Part shown: positions 8,847 through 17,409 of the stretch, one piece after another
How the letters are laid out: the number at the start of each line of letters is the position of its first letter
How positions within the stretch are numbered: position 1 is the first letter of the stretch
DNA from: Aestuariibaculum sp. M13
GTDB taxonomy: Bacteria > Bacteroidota > Bacteroidia > Flavobacteriales > Flavobacteriaceae
Assembly: GCF_024723255.1 (NCBI RefSeq)
Contig: NZ_JANIAC010000003.1
Location: forward strand, 186,001-250,000
DNA length: 64,000 nt
Direction: 5' to 3'
Notes under the pieces: model-generated
What the model was told of the DNA's origin: nothing
The model's database searches: none
What the model saw: the letters and a program-made list of their open reading frames with translations, nothing else
Made by a program: the position numbers and the translations under genes

Positions 8847-9527
8847 TTAGAGTTCAAATTGAAATAACTTTTCAACAAGTGCTTCTTTTTGGTACCAGTC
8901 GTTATAAACCAAATCTAACTCGTGTACCTTAAATGTCCCAAAGTTCTTATCCTTAAAGGTTTCAATAGTTTTTAGGAAAGCGTCTTTATGCTCTAGTTTA
9001 TTTTTAAAGCGCACAACAGTAGAATGTGCTGTTTGAATTGCGTAACGTTGATCTATACTTTGTTCTAAAGTTGAATTTTGAAAATTTTGTCTCAGATCAT
9101 CCCTTATAGAATTCAGTGCTTCATTATTCATAAAACCCTGTAGCATAATGCAGGAAGGTGATGCTGTCAAGCCCTTAAATTGAATTTCTATATTGGGTGA
9201 ATCAATTAAACTTTCCTGAATAATTTTTATGTAATCCTGAATATTTATATTTTCAAGTTGAAAGCCATTATAACAGGAAATAATGGACATAACTGTAATA
9301 TGAATATCTGAACTTTCGTAATAATATTGATTGGGTTCAATCGCTTTTAATTCACTTAAAAACGTTTGAATATTAGCTTTTACAGCTTCTGATGGACGTA
9401 GTAATAAGGTGATGCCAAAACGATTATCGTTTTTCGATTCAATCAAATCATCGATTTCGTAGGTGTTGTTTTTTATTTTTTCAATGGATGCATCGTACAG
9501 ATTGCTATAATGCTCTTTTAGATTCAT
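8847..9527 (-). CDS. 2H phosphoesterase superfamily protein
   Basis: 226 residues with two HxT motifs, HIT at 76-78 and HST at 168-170, each in a beta-strand context. This is the signature of the 2H superfamily (LigT, cyclic phosphodiesterases, tRNA-ligase CPDases). In that fold the two His act as general acid and base on 2',3'-cyclic or 2'-5' phosphodiesters. Databases often label similar flavobacterial proteins mutarotase, which these motifs do not support. It sits 4 bases downstream of recF and before the DciA-like gene. The substrate is unknown. Confidence 0.72.
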   Translation of the reverse strand: MNLKEHYSNLYDASIEKIKNNTYEIDDLIESKNDNRFGITLLLRPSEAVKANIQTFLSELKAIEPNQYYYESSDIHITVMSIISCYNGFQLENINIQDYIKIIQESLIDSPNIEIQFKGLTASPSCIMLQGFMNNEALNSIRDDLRQNFQNSTLEQSIDQRYAIQTAHSTVVRFKNKLEHKDAFLKTIETFKDKNFGTFKVHELDLVYNDWYQKEALVEKLFQFEL

Positions 9528-9531
9528 GCTT

Positions 9532-10611
9532 TTAAAGTCTAAAGATTTCGTACGATTGATGGGCTTGCTTTACCGCGTTTTCGGTACGTTCAGCATGGGT
9601 GTCACTTATAAATATTTGCCCGAAATTGGCATCGTCTACCAATTTAATAATCTGCGTAACTCGGTTTTCATCAAGTTTGTCAAAAACATCATCGAGTAAT
9701 AAAATAGGATTGACGCCACTTTGCGCTTTTATAAAATCGAATTGAGCTAGTTTCAAGGCTATTAAGAATGATTTTTGTTGTCCCTGACTTCCGAACTTTT
9801 TAACCGGATGACCTTCAATATTAAAATTTAAATCGTCTTTATGAATACCGACACTGGTATATTGCAGGGCTTTATCTTTACTGATGTTTTTTTGTAACAA
9901 GTTGTTTAAATCCTCTTCAAATAAGCCGCTATTGTATTCCAGTTCTATATTTTCGTTACCATTGCTAATAGCCTTATAGCGATCTTTAAAAATAGGAATG
10001 AAGGTTTGTAAAAACAATTTACGCTTTTCAAAAATTTGTGAACCGTAATCGTTAAGTTGTTGGTTGTAAATTTCTAATGTTTCCTTGTTAAAGGTGTGAT
10101 TTAATGCAAAGTATTTTAATAAAGCGTTACGCTGGGCTAAAATTTTATTGTAGTTAATGAGATGGTTTAAGTAGACTTTGTCACTTTGCGAAATAACACC
10201 ATCTATAAATTTTCGGCGGGTGTCGCTACCTTCAACAATTAAATCTCTGTCGGCTGGTGAGATAATAACGAGAGGTAAAAAACCAATATGGTCGCTAAAC
10301 TTGTCGTAAATCTTTCCGTTGCGTTTTATTACTTTCTTTTGTCCGCGTTTCAGACTAACTATTATTTTTTCAGATTTATCGTCTTTAATATATTCGCCAT
10401 TAACCACAAAAAATTCTTCACCATGCTTAATATTTTGTGTTGCTACCGGATTAAAATAACTTTTTCCGAAAGATAAATGGTAAATGGCATCGAGTACATT
10501 AGTCTTACCAATGCCATTGTTTCCAACAATGCAATTTATCTTGTCGTTGAAATTGAAGGACTTACTTTCGAAATTTTTATAGTTTAATAATGAAAGTGAT
10601 TTTAAAATCAT
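9532..10611 (-). CDS. recF: DNA replication and repair protein RecF
   Basis: 359 residues, standard size. SMC-like ATPase that helps load RecA at single-strand gaps together with RecO and RecR. Walker A is GNNGIGKTN (30-38), the signature motif lies in [18 protein letters not shown], and Walker B in [16 protein letters not shown]. It heads a short minus-strand operon with the 2H phosphoesterase and the DUF721 gene. It is not next to dnaN or gyrB as in many other bacteria. Confidence 0.96.
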   Translation of the reverse strand: MILKSLSLLNYKNFESKSFNFNDKINCIVGNNGIGKTNVLDAIYHLSFGKSYFNPVATQNIKHGEEFFVVNGEYIKDDKSEKIIVSLKRGQKKVIKRNGKIYDKFSDHIGFLPLVIISPADRDLIVEGSDTRRKFIDGVISQSDKVYLNHLINYNKILAQRNALLKYFALNHTFNKETLEIYNQQLNDYGSQIFEKRKLFLQTFIPIFKDRYKAISNGNENIELEYNSGLFEEDLNNLLQKNISKDKALQYTSVGIHKDDLNFNIEGHPVKKFGSQGQQKSFLIALKLAQFDFIKAQSGVNPILLLDDVFDKLDENRVTQIIKLVDDANFGQIFISDTHAERTENAVKQAHQSYEIFRL

Positions 10612-10698
10612 AAAAAAAGTAGCTTAAAGCATGTTAAGGAGTTGCAACTCTTTAAAAAGGAGGTGCAAATTATTGAAAAAATACAAATAAATAACCTT

Positions 10699-10726
10699 TT
10701 GTATATGAAGAAAAATTATATTTTTG
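10699..10726 (+). promoter_or_regulatory. probable promoter of the TPR-ribH transcript
   Basis: TTG at 10699-10701 and TATTTTTG at 10719-10726 (TAnnTTTG type) with a 17-nt spacer, slightly short. The ATG of the TPR gene is 26 nt further on, a typical leader length here. Confidence 0.5.
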
Positions 10727-10752
10727 CGAGGCATTAACTTTAGAATTAATAC

Positions 10753-11532
10753 ATGGCAACATATAACAAGAGAGGTTATAAACCGAAAACGAAGGTAGAA
10801 AAGGAAGTTGTAGTAGAAGTAGATGAACAAGAATCTACAACAGCAGAGGTATTTAATACATTAGACGAATCGGCGTCTAAAACAGAAGAGTTTGTTGAGA
10901 AAAATCAGAAATACATCTTCATGTTTATCGGTGTGGTAGCGGTTGTTGTTTTAGGTTATTTGGGTTACAACGAGTTTATCGCAAAACCAAAACAACAAAA
11001 TGCAATGAACGATATGTTCCAGGCTCAAAAATATTTCGACCAGGCTGTAAACGGTGTTGAAAAAGATTCGTTATTTAACTTAGCTTTAAACGGCGGAGAA
11101 GGTAAATATGGAATGTTAGATATTATCGAAGAATATAGCGGAACGCCATCGGCTAACTTAGCTCATTACTATGCGGGTACAGCATATTTAAGATTAAAAG
11201 ATTACAAAAATGCAATTGAGTATTTAAGTGATTTTAAAAGTGATGATGAAATTTTGGCGCCATTAGCTAAAGGTAATATTGGTGATGCTTTTGTGCAGTT
11301 AAATCAACCAAAGGAAGCTTTAGATTACTATGAGCAAGCGGCTAATATGCGTAACAACGAGTATACTACGCCAATGTATTTATACAAAGCAGGAGCAATT
11401 GCTTTAGATTTAGATAAAGCAGGTAAAGCATTAGATTACTTTAACAGAATTAAAGAAGAATATCCAAACTCTACCGAGGCAGCGACTATCGATGTGTTTA
11501 TTGGTAAAGCTCAGGTATTGGCAAGTAAATAA
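10753..11532 (+). CDS. membrane-anchored tetratricopeptide-repeat protein
   Basis: 259 residues. A charged cytoplasmic N-terminus (1-52) is followed by one membrane segment (about 54-72; YIFMFIGVVAVVVLGYLGYNEF) and a periplasmic helical region. TPR units include ANLAHYYAGTAYLRLKDYKNA, here cited as LAHYYAGTAYLRLKDYKNAI, and APLAKGNIGDAFVQLNQPKE. The architecture resembles YfgM-like ancillary proteins of the SecYEG translocon or BamD-type scaffolds. The ribH ATG follows 3 bases after the stop, so both are co-transcribed. Its partner is unknown. Confidence 0.8.
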   Translation: MATYNKRGYKPKTKVEKEVVVEVDEQESTTAEVFNTLDESASKTEEFVEKNQKYIFMFIGVVAVVVLGYLGYNEFIAKPKQQNAMNDMFQAQKYFDQAVNGVEKDSLFNLALNGGEGKYGMLDIIEEYSGTPSANLAHYYAGTAYLRLKDYKNAIEYLSDFKSDDEILAPLAKGNIGDAFVQLNQPKEALDYYEQAANMRNNEYTTPMYLYKAGAIALDLDKAGKALDYFNRIKEEYPNSTEAATIDVFIGKAQVLASK

Positions 11533-11535
11533 TAT

Positions 11536-12021
11536 ATGGCTACGGCAAATAAAAATTTATCAGATTACGATAAAGCGACAATCCCAAATGCGAAGAAATT
11601 TCGATTTGGGATTGTTGTTTCTGAATGGAATGATACCATAACAGAAGGCTTATATAAAGGGGCTTACGATGCACTTATAGATAATGGTACATTACCCGAA
11701 AATATTATCCGTTGGGATGTTCCGGGAAGTTTCGAGTTAATCTATGGCGCAAAGAAAATGCAGGAACAAATTGTGAGTGCAGTGATCGTTATAGGTAGTG
11801 TGATTCAAGGTGAAACCAAGCATTTCGATTTTGTGTGTGAAGGCGTAACTCAAGGTATTAAAGATCTAAATGTGTTGCACGAAACTCCGGTTATTTTCTG
11901 TGTGCTTACCGATAACACCTTGCAGCAGGCTATTGATCGCTCGGGTGGAAAACACGGTAATAAAGGAACAGAAGCAGCTATTGCAGCAATAAAAATGGCC
12001 GAACTTCGTAACAATAGCTAA
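11536..12021 (+). CDS. ribH: 6,7-dimethyl-8-ribityllumazine synthase
   Basis: 161 residues, the normal length. It condenses 5-amino-6-ribitylaminouracil with dihydroxybutanone phosphate in the penultimate step of riboflavin synthesis and usually forms a 60-mer capsid. Motifs seen are VSEWND, VPGSFELIYGAKKM, VIGSVIQGETKHFDFV and the catalytic-region GGKHGNKGTEAA. It is co-transcribed with the upstream TPR gene and followed by a strong terminator (12056-12097). Confidence 0.96.
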   Translation: MATANKNLSDYDKATIPNAKKFRFGIVVSEWNDTITEGLYKGAYDALIDNGTLPENIIRWDVPGSFELIYGAKKMQEQIVSAVIVIGSVIQGETKHFDFVCEGVTQGIKDLNVLHETPVIFCVLTDNTLQQAIDRSGGKHGNKGTEAAIAAIKMAELRNNS

Positions 12022-12055
12022 AAAAGTCTGTTTAACAGGTTTAAATGTAAATAGG

Positions 12056-12097
12056 AGAGATGCTTAGATGTTAAACCATTAAGCATCTCTTTTGTTT
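12056..12097 (+). terminator. intrinsic terminator after ribH
   Basis: AGAGATGCTTA (12056-12066) pairs perfectly with TAAGCATCTCT (12080-12090), followed by a T-rich tract. It ends the TPR-ribH transcript before the promoter at 12148-12176. Confidence 0.85.
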
Positions 12098-12147
12098 TTA
12101 ACTATTTTTCGGGTATTTCTGTTAACAATTTTTGGCAATAGTATTTC

Positions 12148-12176
12148 TTGATTCTGCCTATTTTTAAGTACTTTTG
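12148..12176 (+). promoter_or_regulatory. Bacteroidota-type promoter for the mutL operon
   Basis: TTG at 12148-12150, an 18-nt spacer, then TACTTTTG at 12169-12176 (TAnnTTTG). The predicted transcription start near 12183 lies downstream of the longest open-frame start (TTG 12174), which argues for the later start at 12198 in the first gene. Confidence 0.65.
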
Positions 12177-12197
12177 AGGTATAAGTATTCATCTGTT

Positions 12198-12428
12198 TTG
12201 TTTAATCAACGTAAAAATAAAACCTTTAATTATCAACCTCGTTTCTCTAAGGAAAGTGAGGAAATCACTAATGGAGAAGACTCTGTTAAACACGATTTTG
12301 TTTCCAAGTGGGAACAAAACAGAACTTCTAAACGACGAGTTAAAGGCGCCATGTCTATACGCACACTACTGTTAATTTTGGTACTGTTATTGATTTGTAT
12401 GTACTTATTAGATTCAAAATTCAATTAA
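12198..12428 (+). CDS. small C-terminally anchored membrane protein (paralogue A)
   Basis: 76 residues starting from TTG 12198. A longer frame to TTG 12174 exists but that codon lies inside the -7 box. The chosen start also aligns the N-terminus with its neighbour: MFNQRKNKTFNYQPRF against MGIFKTRKNKKFSYTPRY. A basic, aromatic N-terminal motif is followed by a polar region and one membrane segment near the C-terminus (about 53-70; IRTLLLILVLLLICMYLL). Similar genes next to ribH are sometimes labelled riboflavin synthase subunit beta, which looks like carried-over annotation. Function unknown. Confidence 0.7.
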   Translation: MFNQRKNKTFNYQPRFSKESEEITNGEDSVKHDFVSKWEQNRTSKRRVKGAMSIRTLLLILVLLLICMYLLDSKFN

Positions 12429-12445
12429 CCTAAAACTTAGACATT

Positions 12446-12730
12446 ATGGGCATTTTTAAAACACGTAAGAACAAAAAATTTAGTTATACACCACGTTATT
12501 TTAATAATGGGGAAGAAGGAAATCCCTTTGAAATCAAGCATAAATTTGATGAGTACAGAAAGACAGTTGGGGGAAATACCAACTTAAAAACAAAATTAAT
12601 CAACGCATTAGATGATTTAAAAAACAATGAAGACAAAGAGGCTAACCGTCGTATTTTAATAATCGTAGCTATTCTTGTTCTTATATTTTTATTTATCATC
12701 GATTTCGATTTATCTATATTTTTTAAATAA
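12446..12730 (+). CDS. small C-terminally anchored membrane protein (paralogue B)
   Basis: 94 residues with the same layout as the preceding gene: N-terminal RKNKKFSYTPRYF, a charged middle, and a C-terminal membrane segment (about 69-90; ILIIVAILVLIFLFII). The shared RKNK-F-Y-PR motif and topology indicate a tandem duplication. The mutL ATG follows 3 bases after its stop, so all three genes are co-transcribed. The basic aromatic N-terminus would face the cytoplasm. Function unknown. Confidence 0.75.
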   Translation: MGIFKTRKNKKFSYTPRYFNNGEEGNPFEIKHKFDEYRKTVGGNTNLKTKLINALDDLKNNEDKEANRRILIIVAILVLIFLFIIDFDLSIFFK

Positions 12731-12733
12731 TTC

Positions 12734-14740
12734 ATGGCAGATATTATACAACTTTTACCCGATCATGTTGCAAACCAGATAGCCGCAGGAGAAGTTGTAC
12801 AACGCCCCGCTTCTGTTGTAAAAGAGTTGTTAGAAAATGCCATTGATGCTGGTGCTACAACTATAAAACTTATTATAAAAGACGCTGGGAAAACGCTTGT
12901 ACAGGTTATAGACGATGGTAAGGGTATGAGTGCTACCGATGCCCGATTAAGTTTCGAGCGTCATGCGACTTCTAAAATACGTAATGCTGAAGATTTATTT
13001 CAGTTAAATACCAAAGGGTTTCGTGGTGAAGCCTTAGCCAGTATTGCTGCTATTGCTCATGTCGAGTTAAGAACCAGACAGGAAGACGACGATGTTGGTA
13101 CAGGTATCCTTATTGAAGGAAGTAAAGTGGTTGCTCAGGATGTGGTGGTAACGCCTCCGGGAACGTCCATATCAGTTAAAAATTTATTTTTCAATATTCC
13201 GGCGCGCCGAAATTTTTTAAAATCAAATAATGTTGAATTACGCCATGTATTAGACGAGTTTCATCGTGTAGCATTGGCACATCCCGAGATTAGTTTTGCC
13301 ATGTATAATAATGGCAGTGAAACTTTTAATTTACCTATTGGAAACTATAGGCAACGTATAGTTAATATTTTTGGTAGCCGTACCAATGAAAAATTAGTAC
13401 CGGTTACAGAAAACACCGAAGTATTGCAAGTTACCGGATTTGTCGGAAAACCTGAGTTTGCTAAGAAAACACGTAACGAACAGTACTTTTTTGTTAATGA
13501 TCGTTTTATTAAAAGTGCTTATTTAAACCATGCGATTAATGCTGCGTTCGATGGCTTGTTAAAAAACGGGACAAACCCGAGTTACTTTTTAAAGTTAACA
13601 GTCGATCCGCAGTCTATTGATATTAATATTCACCCGACAAAAACAGAGATTAAGTTTGATGATGAGCATACCTTGTATGCTTTGTTACGTTCGGCGGTGA
13701 AGCATAGTCTGGGACAGTTTAATATTGCTCCGATTTTAGATTTCGATCGCGATGCGAGTTTAGATACCCCATACGAGTTAGAAAAAAAACCGGTAAAGAA
13801 CCCAACTATTGAAGTCGACCGTGACTACAATCCGTTTAAAGAAGAAGTCAATTCTATTGTTAGAGCCATTGCTCAAAAAAGTGATCAGGCTTTAACCTGG
13901 GAAAGTTTTTCGAGAGATTTGGGTGTAGGTATTTCAGATAGTGATATTTATAAAAAGGCGAATTCTGAATTTATTCCATCTCCGGAATCTGAATTAAGAC
14001 ATGTTTATGTTGACGAACAGGAAGAGGAGGAAGAAGAGTATGAGGAGGATGAAACTTATGAAGAAGAGGCGCCACAACAGGAATATGTGAGTCCGCAACC
14101 TCAAAATTTTAATCACGTAAAATTTGAAGCCGAAGAAAAAACAATCTCTGCTTTTACCGAAGATAATAAGGTAGAACAGAAGCAAACTACGTATCAACTT
14201 CACAATAAATACATTGTAAGTACCATAAAATCGGGTATGCTTCTTATAGACCAAAATAAGGCGCATCAACGTATATTGTATGAAAAGTTTTTACGTCAAA
14301 TGACGGTAAGGAATGTTGTTAGTCAACAATTGTTATTTCCGTTAGAACTTCATTTTTCAAATCAGGAAATGCAGGTTATTCGCGATTTAAAAAGTGATTT
14401 GGAGCATACCGGATTCATCTTCGCAAAGTTGCAGGCAGGATTGGTTGAAATTACTGGTGTACCTGTAAGTGTACCTGAAAGTGAGGTGTCTATTATTTTA
14501 GAGCAACTTATTAGTGATGTTGAAAATGAAGTGCCCGATAGTAGTTTTAGTGCTACCGATTTAATGGCAAAATCGATGGCCAAGAGTCTGGCCATTAAAA
14601 CCGGACAAGCTTTGGAAAAAGAAGAACAAGAGCATTTGGTGAATCAGTTGTTTGCCTGTAAAGAACCAAGTGTATCACCAGCTAATCGCACCACATTTAT
14701 AACCATGACTGTGGATGAGTTGGACAAAAAATTTATATAA
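12734..14740 (+). CDS. mutL: DNA mismatch repair protein MutL
   Basis: 668 residues. The N-terminal GHKL ATPase (1-330) shows ENAIDAGATTIKL, DDGKGM and TKGFRGEALASI. A long acidic linker (about 425-455, nearly all Glu, Asp and Tyr) joins it to the C-terminal dimerisation domain (about 485-668). In that domain, the position of the endonuclease motif DQHA-x2-E-x4-E reads DQNKAHQRILYE (506-517), so the motif His, Ala and first Glu are replaced. The usual C-terminal CPHGRP element reads SPANRTT. It should couple MutS recognition to repair, but nicking activity is doubtful from sequence. Confidence 0.94.
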   Translation: MADIIQLLPDHVANQIAAGEVVQRPASVVKELLENAIDAGATTIKLIIKDAGKTLVQVIDDGKGMSATDARLSFERHATSKIRNAEDLFQLNTKGFRGEALASIAAIAHVELRTRQEDDDVGTGILIEGSKVVAQDVVVTPPGTSISVKNLFFNIPARRNFLKSNNVELRHVLDEFHRVALAHPEISFAMYNNGSETFNLPIGNYRQRIVNIFGSRTNEKLVPVTENTEVLQVTGFVGKPEFAKKTRNEQYFFVNDRFIKSAYLNHAINAAFDGLLKNGTNPSYFLKLTVDPQSIDINIHPTKTEIKFDDEHTLYALLRSAVKHSLGQFNIAPILDFDRDASLDTPYELEKKPVKNPTIEVDRDYNPFKEEVNSIVRAIAQKSDQALTWESFSRDLGVGISDSDIYKKANSEFIPSPESELRHVYVDEQEEEEEEYEEDETYEEEAPQQEYVSPQPQNFNHVKFEAEEKTISAFTEDNKVEQKQTTYQLHNKYIVSTIKSGMLLIDQNKAHQRILYEKFLRQMTVRNVVSQQLLFPLELHFSNQEMQVIRDLKSDLEHTGFIFAKLQAGLVEITGVPVSVPESEVSIILEQLISDVENEVPDSSFSATDLMAKSMAKSLAIKTGQALEKEEQEHLVNQLFACKEPSVSPANRTTFITMTVDELDKKFI

Positions 14741-14743
14741 GTT

Positions 14744-15511
14744 ATGATGCGTATTTCAGAAAGTGTAAAACATTTAATCATAATCAACGTGATTATGTTT
14801 ATAGGAACCATGACTATTGCTAATGGTCTATTTTATGATTGGTTTGCTTTATATTTTCCGAAAAACGAGATGTTTAAGCCTTGGCAAATTGTAACGCATA
14901 TGTTTATGCATGGTGGGGCAGATATTCATAATTTTGGCATTTCACATATCTTATTCAATATGTTTGCGCTTTGGATGTTTGGTACACCTGTAGAGCAAGT
15001 TTTAGGAAGTAAACGGTTTTTATTCATCTATTTTTCAGCGGGACTTGGGGCTGTATTACTGCAATTAGGCTTTTATTATGTTGAATTTATTCCAAGTTTT
15101 AACGATTTAATTGCTTCCGGATTAACTTCAGATCAAATAATTCATATGCTTCAGGAAAATAAAGTGTTGAGTAGTGTAACTAATCAGCAATTAGCCTATT
15201 TACAAAGCATTTTTCCTGTTTATAATGGCAGTATGGTTGGGGCTTCCGGATGTATTATGGGAATTCTAGCAGCCTTTGGTATGATGAATCCAAATGCCGA
15301 GCTGATGATGATATTTTTACCTATTCCTATAAAAGCGAAGTATTTTATTCCCGGAATTATTATCTTAGATTTAATATCTGGTTTGTCAGGTAATTCCATA
15401 TTTGGTCAAGGTAATGTCGCTCACTTTGCACACGTAGGAGGCGCTGTTATTGGGTTTATTATTATGTGGTACTGGAAAAAAAATCAGTTTAACCAAAACC
15501 GCTGGTATTAA
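14744..15511 (+). CDS. rhomboid-family intramembrane serine protease (1)
   Basis: 255 residues with about six membrane segments. The catalytic Ser lies in VGASGCIMGIL and the catalytic His in AHFAHVGGA. The conserved HILFNMFALWMFG segment is in the second core helix. Rhomboids cleave membrane-embedded substrates within the bilayer. There is an insertion between helices, about residues 120-160, facing the periplasm or loop region. The next gene, another rhomboid, starts on the last base of this stop codon, and mutL ends 3 bases upstream, so the cluster is one operon. Confidence 0.92.
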   Translation: MMRISESVKHLIIINVIMFIGTMTIANGLFYDWFALYFPKNEMFKPWQIVTHMFMHGGADIHNFGISHILFNMFALWMFGTPVEQVLGSKRFLFIYFSAGLGAVLLQLGFYYVEFIPSFNDLIASGLTSDQIIHMLQENKVLSSVTNQQLAYLQSIFPVYNGSMVGASGCIMGILAAFGMMNPNAELMMIFLPIPIKAKYFIPGIIILDLISGLSGNSIFGQGNVAHFAHVGGAVIGFIIMWYWKKNQFNQNRWY

Positions 15512-16353
15512 TGAGTCTTCTGGATGATGTAAAATATAAGCTGGCACGACTTAATGTGCTGGAGAAAATAATAGCCACAAATGTGGTTGTTTTTGTTATC
15601 GGTTTATTGCTTCGAAAATATTTGGTATGGTTCGAGCTGCCAAGTAATTTTGAAAGCTTTATCGTGAGACCGTGGTCTATTATTACGTATGCTTTTTTAC
15701 ATTACGATCCGTTGCATATTTTATTTAATATGCTTTGGCTTTATGTTATTGGTCAGATGTTTTTAAACCTATTCAGCTCTAAAATGGCGATAAACATTTA
15801 CTTTTTAGGAGCTATGAGTGGCGGAATGTTGTTTCTATTAGGTTATTCCTTATTTCCAGGTTTCTTCGGAACAAATTCTACATTGGTTGGAGCATCGGCA
15901 GCTGTAAGAGCGTTGCTTATTTTTATTTGTGCTTATATGCCCAATCAGGATATGCGCTTTTTTACTTTCAATATTAAGTTATGGTATGTTGGTGTAGCCA
16001 TTGTAATTTTGGATGTGTTTGGATTATTCGGAATCAATGCCGGTGGTAATCTGGCACATTTAGGAGGTGCTTTATTAGGTTATTTTTATGCCAAGCAGCT
16101 TGTTAAAGGTAATGATATTGGTCGTGGATTTGAAAGCTTAATAGGTATGTTTTCTAATGTAAAACTGTCTAAAAAGGGACCTTTAAAAACGGTTCATAAA
16201 AATAAAAGTAAAGTAGGTGGGTATACTAAAGCCGATTTTAACGAGTTTAATACACAGAAGAAAATAGATGTTATTCTCGATAAAATAAGTAAAAGTGGTT
16301 ACGATAGTCTTACAGCCGAAGAAAAAGAGTTTTTATTTAGAGCAGGTAAATAA
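15511..16353 (+). CDS. rhomboid-family intramembrane serine protease (2)
   Basis: 280 residues. It keeps HILFNMLWLYVIG, the catalytic Ser in VGASAAVRALL (Ala in place of the usual Gly after Ser) and the His in NLAHLGGALLGY. After the membrane core it has a cytoplasmic tail of about 75 residues ending in a small helical module (KIDVILDKISKSGYDSLTAEEKEF split as KIDVILDKIS, GYDSLTAEEKEFLF). Its start overlaps the stop of rhomboid 1 by one base. Paired rhomboids probably act on different substrates; none is identifiable here. Confidence 0.9.
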   Translation: MSLLDDVKYKLARLNVLEKIIATNVVVFVIGLLLRKYLVWFELPSNFESFIVRPWSIITYAFLHYDPLHILFNMLWLYVIGQMFLNLFSSKMAINIYFLGAMSGGMLFLLGYSLFPGFFGTNSTLVGASAAVRALLIFICAYMPNQDMRFFTFNIKLWYVGVAIVILDVFGLFGINAGGNLAHLGGALLGYFYAKQLVKGNDIGRGFESLIGMFSNVKLSKKGPLKTVHKNKSKVGGYTKADFNEFNTQKKIDVILDKISKSGYDSLTAEEKEFLFRAGK

Positions 16354-16383
16354 TTATCATGCCAACACGATTGCATTAAACCA

Positions 16384-17409
16384 ATGAAAAACCTTAGCGC
16401 TATCAATAAGCTTATTTATCTTATTAATGCTATCATGGCGTTGGTACTTTTGTTTTCTTATGCGCTTCCTTTTTTACCTCCAAAAACGTTCGCTGTATTA
16501 TCAGTTCTTAATTTAGGAGTCCCTTTTTTAGTATTATGTAATGTGTTATTCTTGTTGTATTGGGTATTAAGACTGAAAAAGCAACTTATTTTATCGCTTT
16601 TTGTTTTAGCCATTGGGTATTTCTGTTTTGGGTCTTTATATAAGTTTGCAGCTTCTAAAAAGATTGAAGCCCCAAATAATTTTAAAGTTATGAATTACAA
16701 CGTAAGGTTGTTTAATTTATTTGAATGGATTCCCGAAACAGATGTCGACACAAAACTAATTGATTTTGTAAAAGAAGAAGCACCAGCCATCTTGTGTATT
16801 CAGGATTATCACCCACGAAAAAACAACGATTTGGCTTTTTTTAAGTATAGATACGAACATCTTTCAGGAAAAAAAATAAAGCACGGACAAGCCATTTTTT
16901 CGCAATATCCTATTATTAATTCAGGTTCAGTGGAATTTCCGAATACATCAAACAATGCCATTTTTGCTGATGTTGTAAAGGGAAAAGATACGCTTAGAAT
17001 TTATAATGTGCATTTGGAGTCTTTACGCATTGAAACGAAATTAGAAAGCTTAAAAAATGAAGATTCCGAGCGTTTAATTAATCGTATAGGTACGACCTTT
17101 AAAAAGCAGCAATCACAGACTGAAATGCTTTTAAATCACAAGGCACAATGCCATTACAAAATGATTATTTGTGGCGATTTTAATAATACTGCATATTCCT
17201 ATGTTTATCGAAAAATTAAAGGTGGTTTAAACGATACGTTCGAAGAGGCCGGAAATGGTTTTGGGCGTACTTACGATTTTCAGTTTTTTCCTGTGAGAAT
17301 CGATTATATCTTTTCGGATGATGCCTTTACGGTAAATGGTTTCAGGTCGTATAACGAGCATTATTCAGATCACTACCCAATTATGGCGACACTGGCGCTT
17401 AATGAATAA
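16384..17409 (+). CDS. endonuclease/exonuclease/phosphatase-family membrane protein
   Basis: 341 residues. Three N-terminal hydrophobic segments (about 8-30, 35-58, 63-82) are followed by an EEP catalytic domain (about 88-341). Metal and catalytic motifs are KVMNYNVRLFN, the DYHPR region in place of the usual QE strand, CGDFNNTAYS, RIDYIF and SDHYPI. Members of this superfamily cleave phosphodiesters in nucleic acids, sphingolipids or inositol phosphates. The membrane anchor suggests an extracytoplasmic or membrane-lipid substrate. It closes the mutL-rhomboid operon, and its stop directly abuts the convergent DUF6122 gene. Confidence 0.82.
   Translation: MKNLSAINKLIYLINAIMALVLLFSYALPFLPPKTFAVLSVLNLGVPFLVLCNVLFLLYWVLRLKKQLILSLFVLAIGYFCFGSLYKFAASKKIEAPNNFKVMNYNVRLFNLFEWIPETDVDTKLIDFVKEEAPAILCIQDYHPRKNNDLAFFKYRYEHLSGKKIKHGQAIFSQYPIINSGSVEFPNTSNNAIFADVVKGKDTLRIYNVHLESLRIETKLESLKNEDSERLINRIGTTFKKQQSQTEMLLNHKAQCHYKMIICGDFNNTAYSYVYRKIKGGLNDTFEEAGNGFGRTYDFQFFPVRIDYIFSDDAFTVNGFRSYNEHYSDHYPIMATLALNE

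Noticed and set aside
10624-10830. Minus-strand frame of 68 codons upstream of recF
   Set aside because: It overlaps the start of the TPR gene and its promoter on the other strand, and its Phe/Tyr-rich composition reflects AT-rich DNA.
12174-12197. Longer N-terminus of the first small protein before mutL
   Set aside because: The start codon TTG 12174 lies inside the -7 box TACTTTTG, so it would not be in the transcript.
13994-14269. Minus-strand frame of 91 codons inside mutL
   Set aside because: It is the antisense of the acidic, Glu-rich linker, giving a Leu/Phe-rich artefact with no start signals.
15511-16353. Second rhomboid as an inactive pseudoprotease
   Set aside because: The Gly after the catalytic Ser is Ala (GASAA), but the Ser and the His in NLAHLGG are both kept, so inactivity is not supported.
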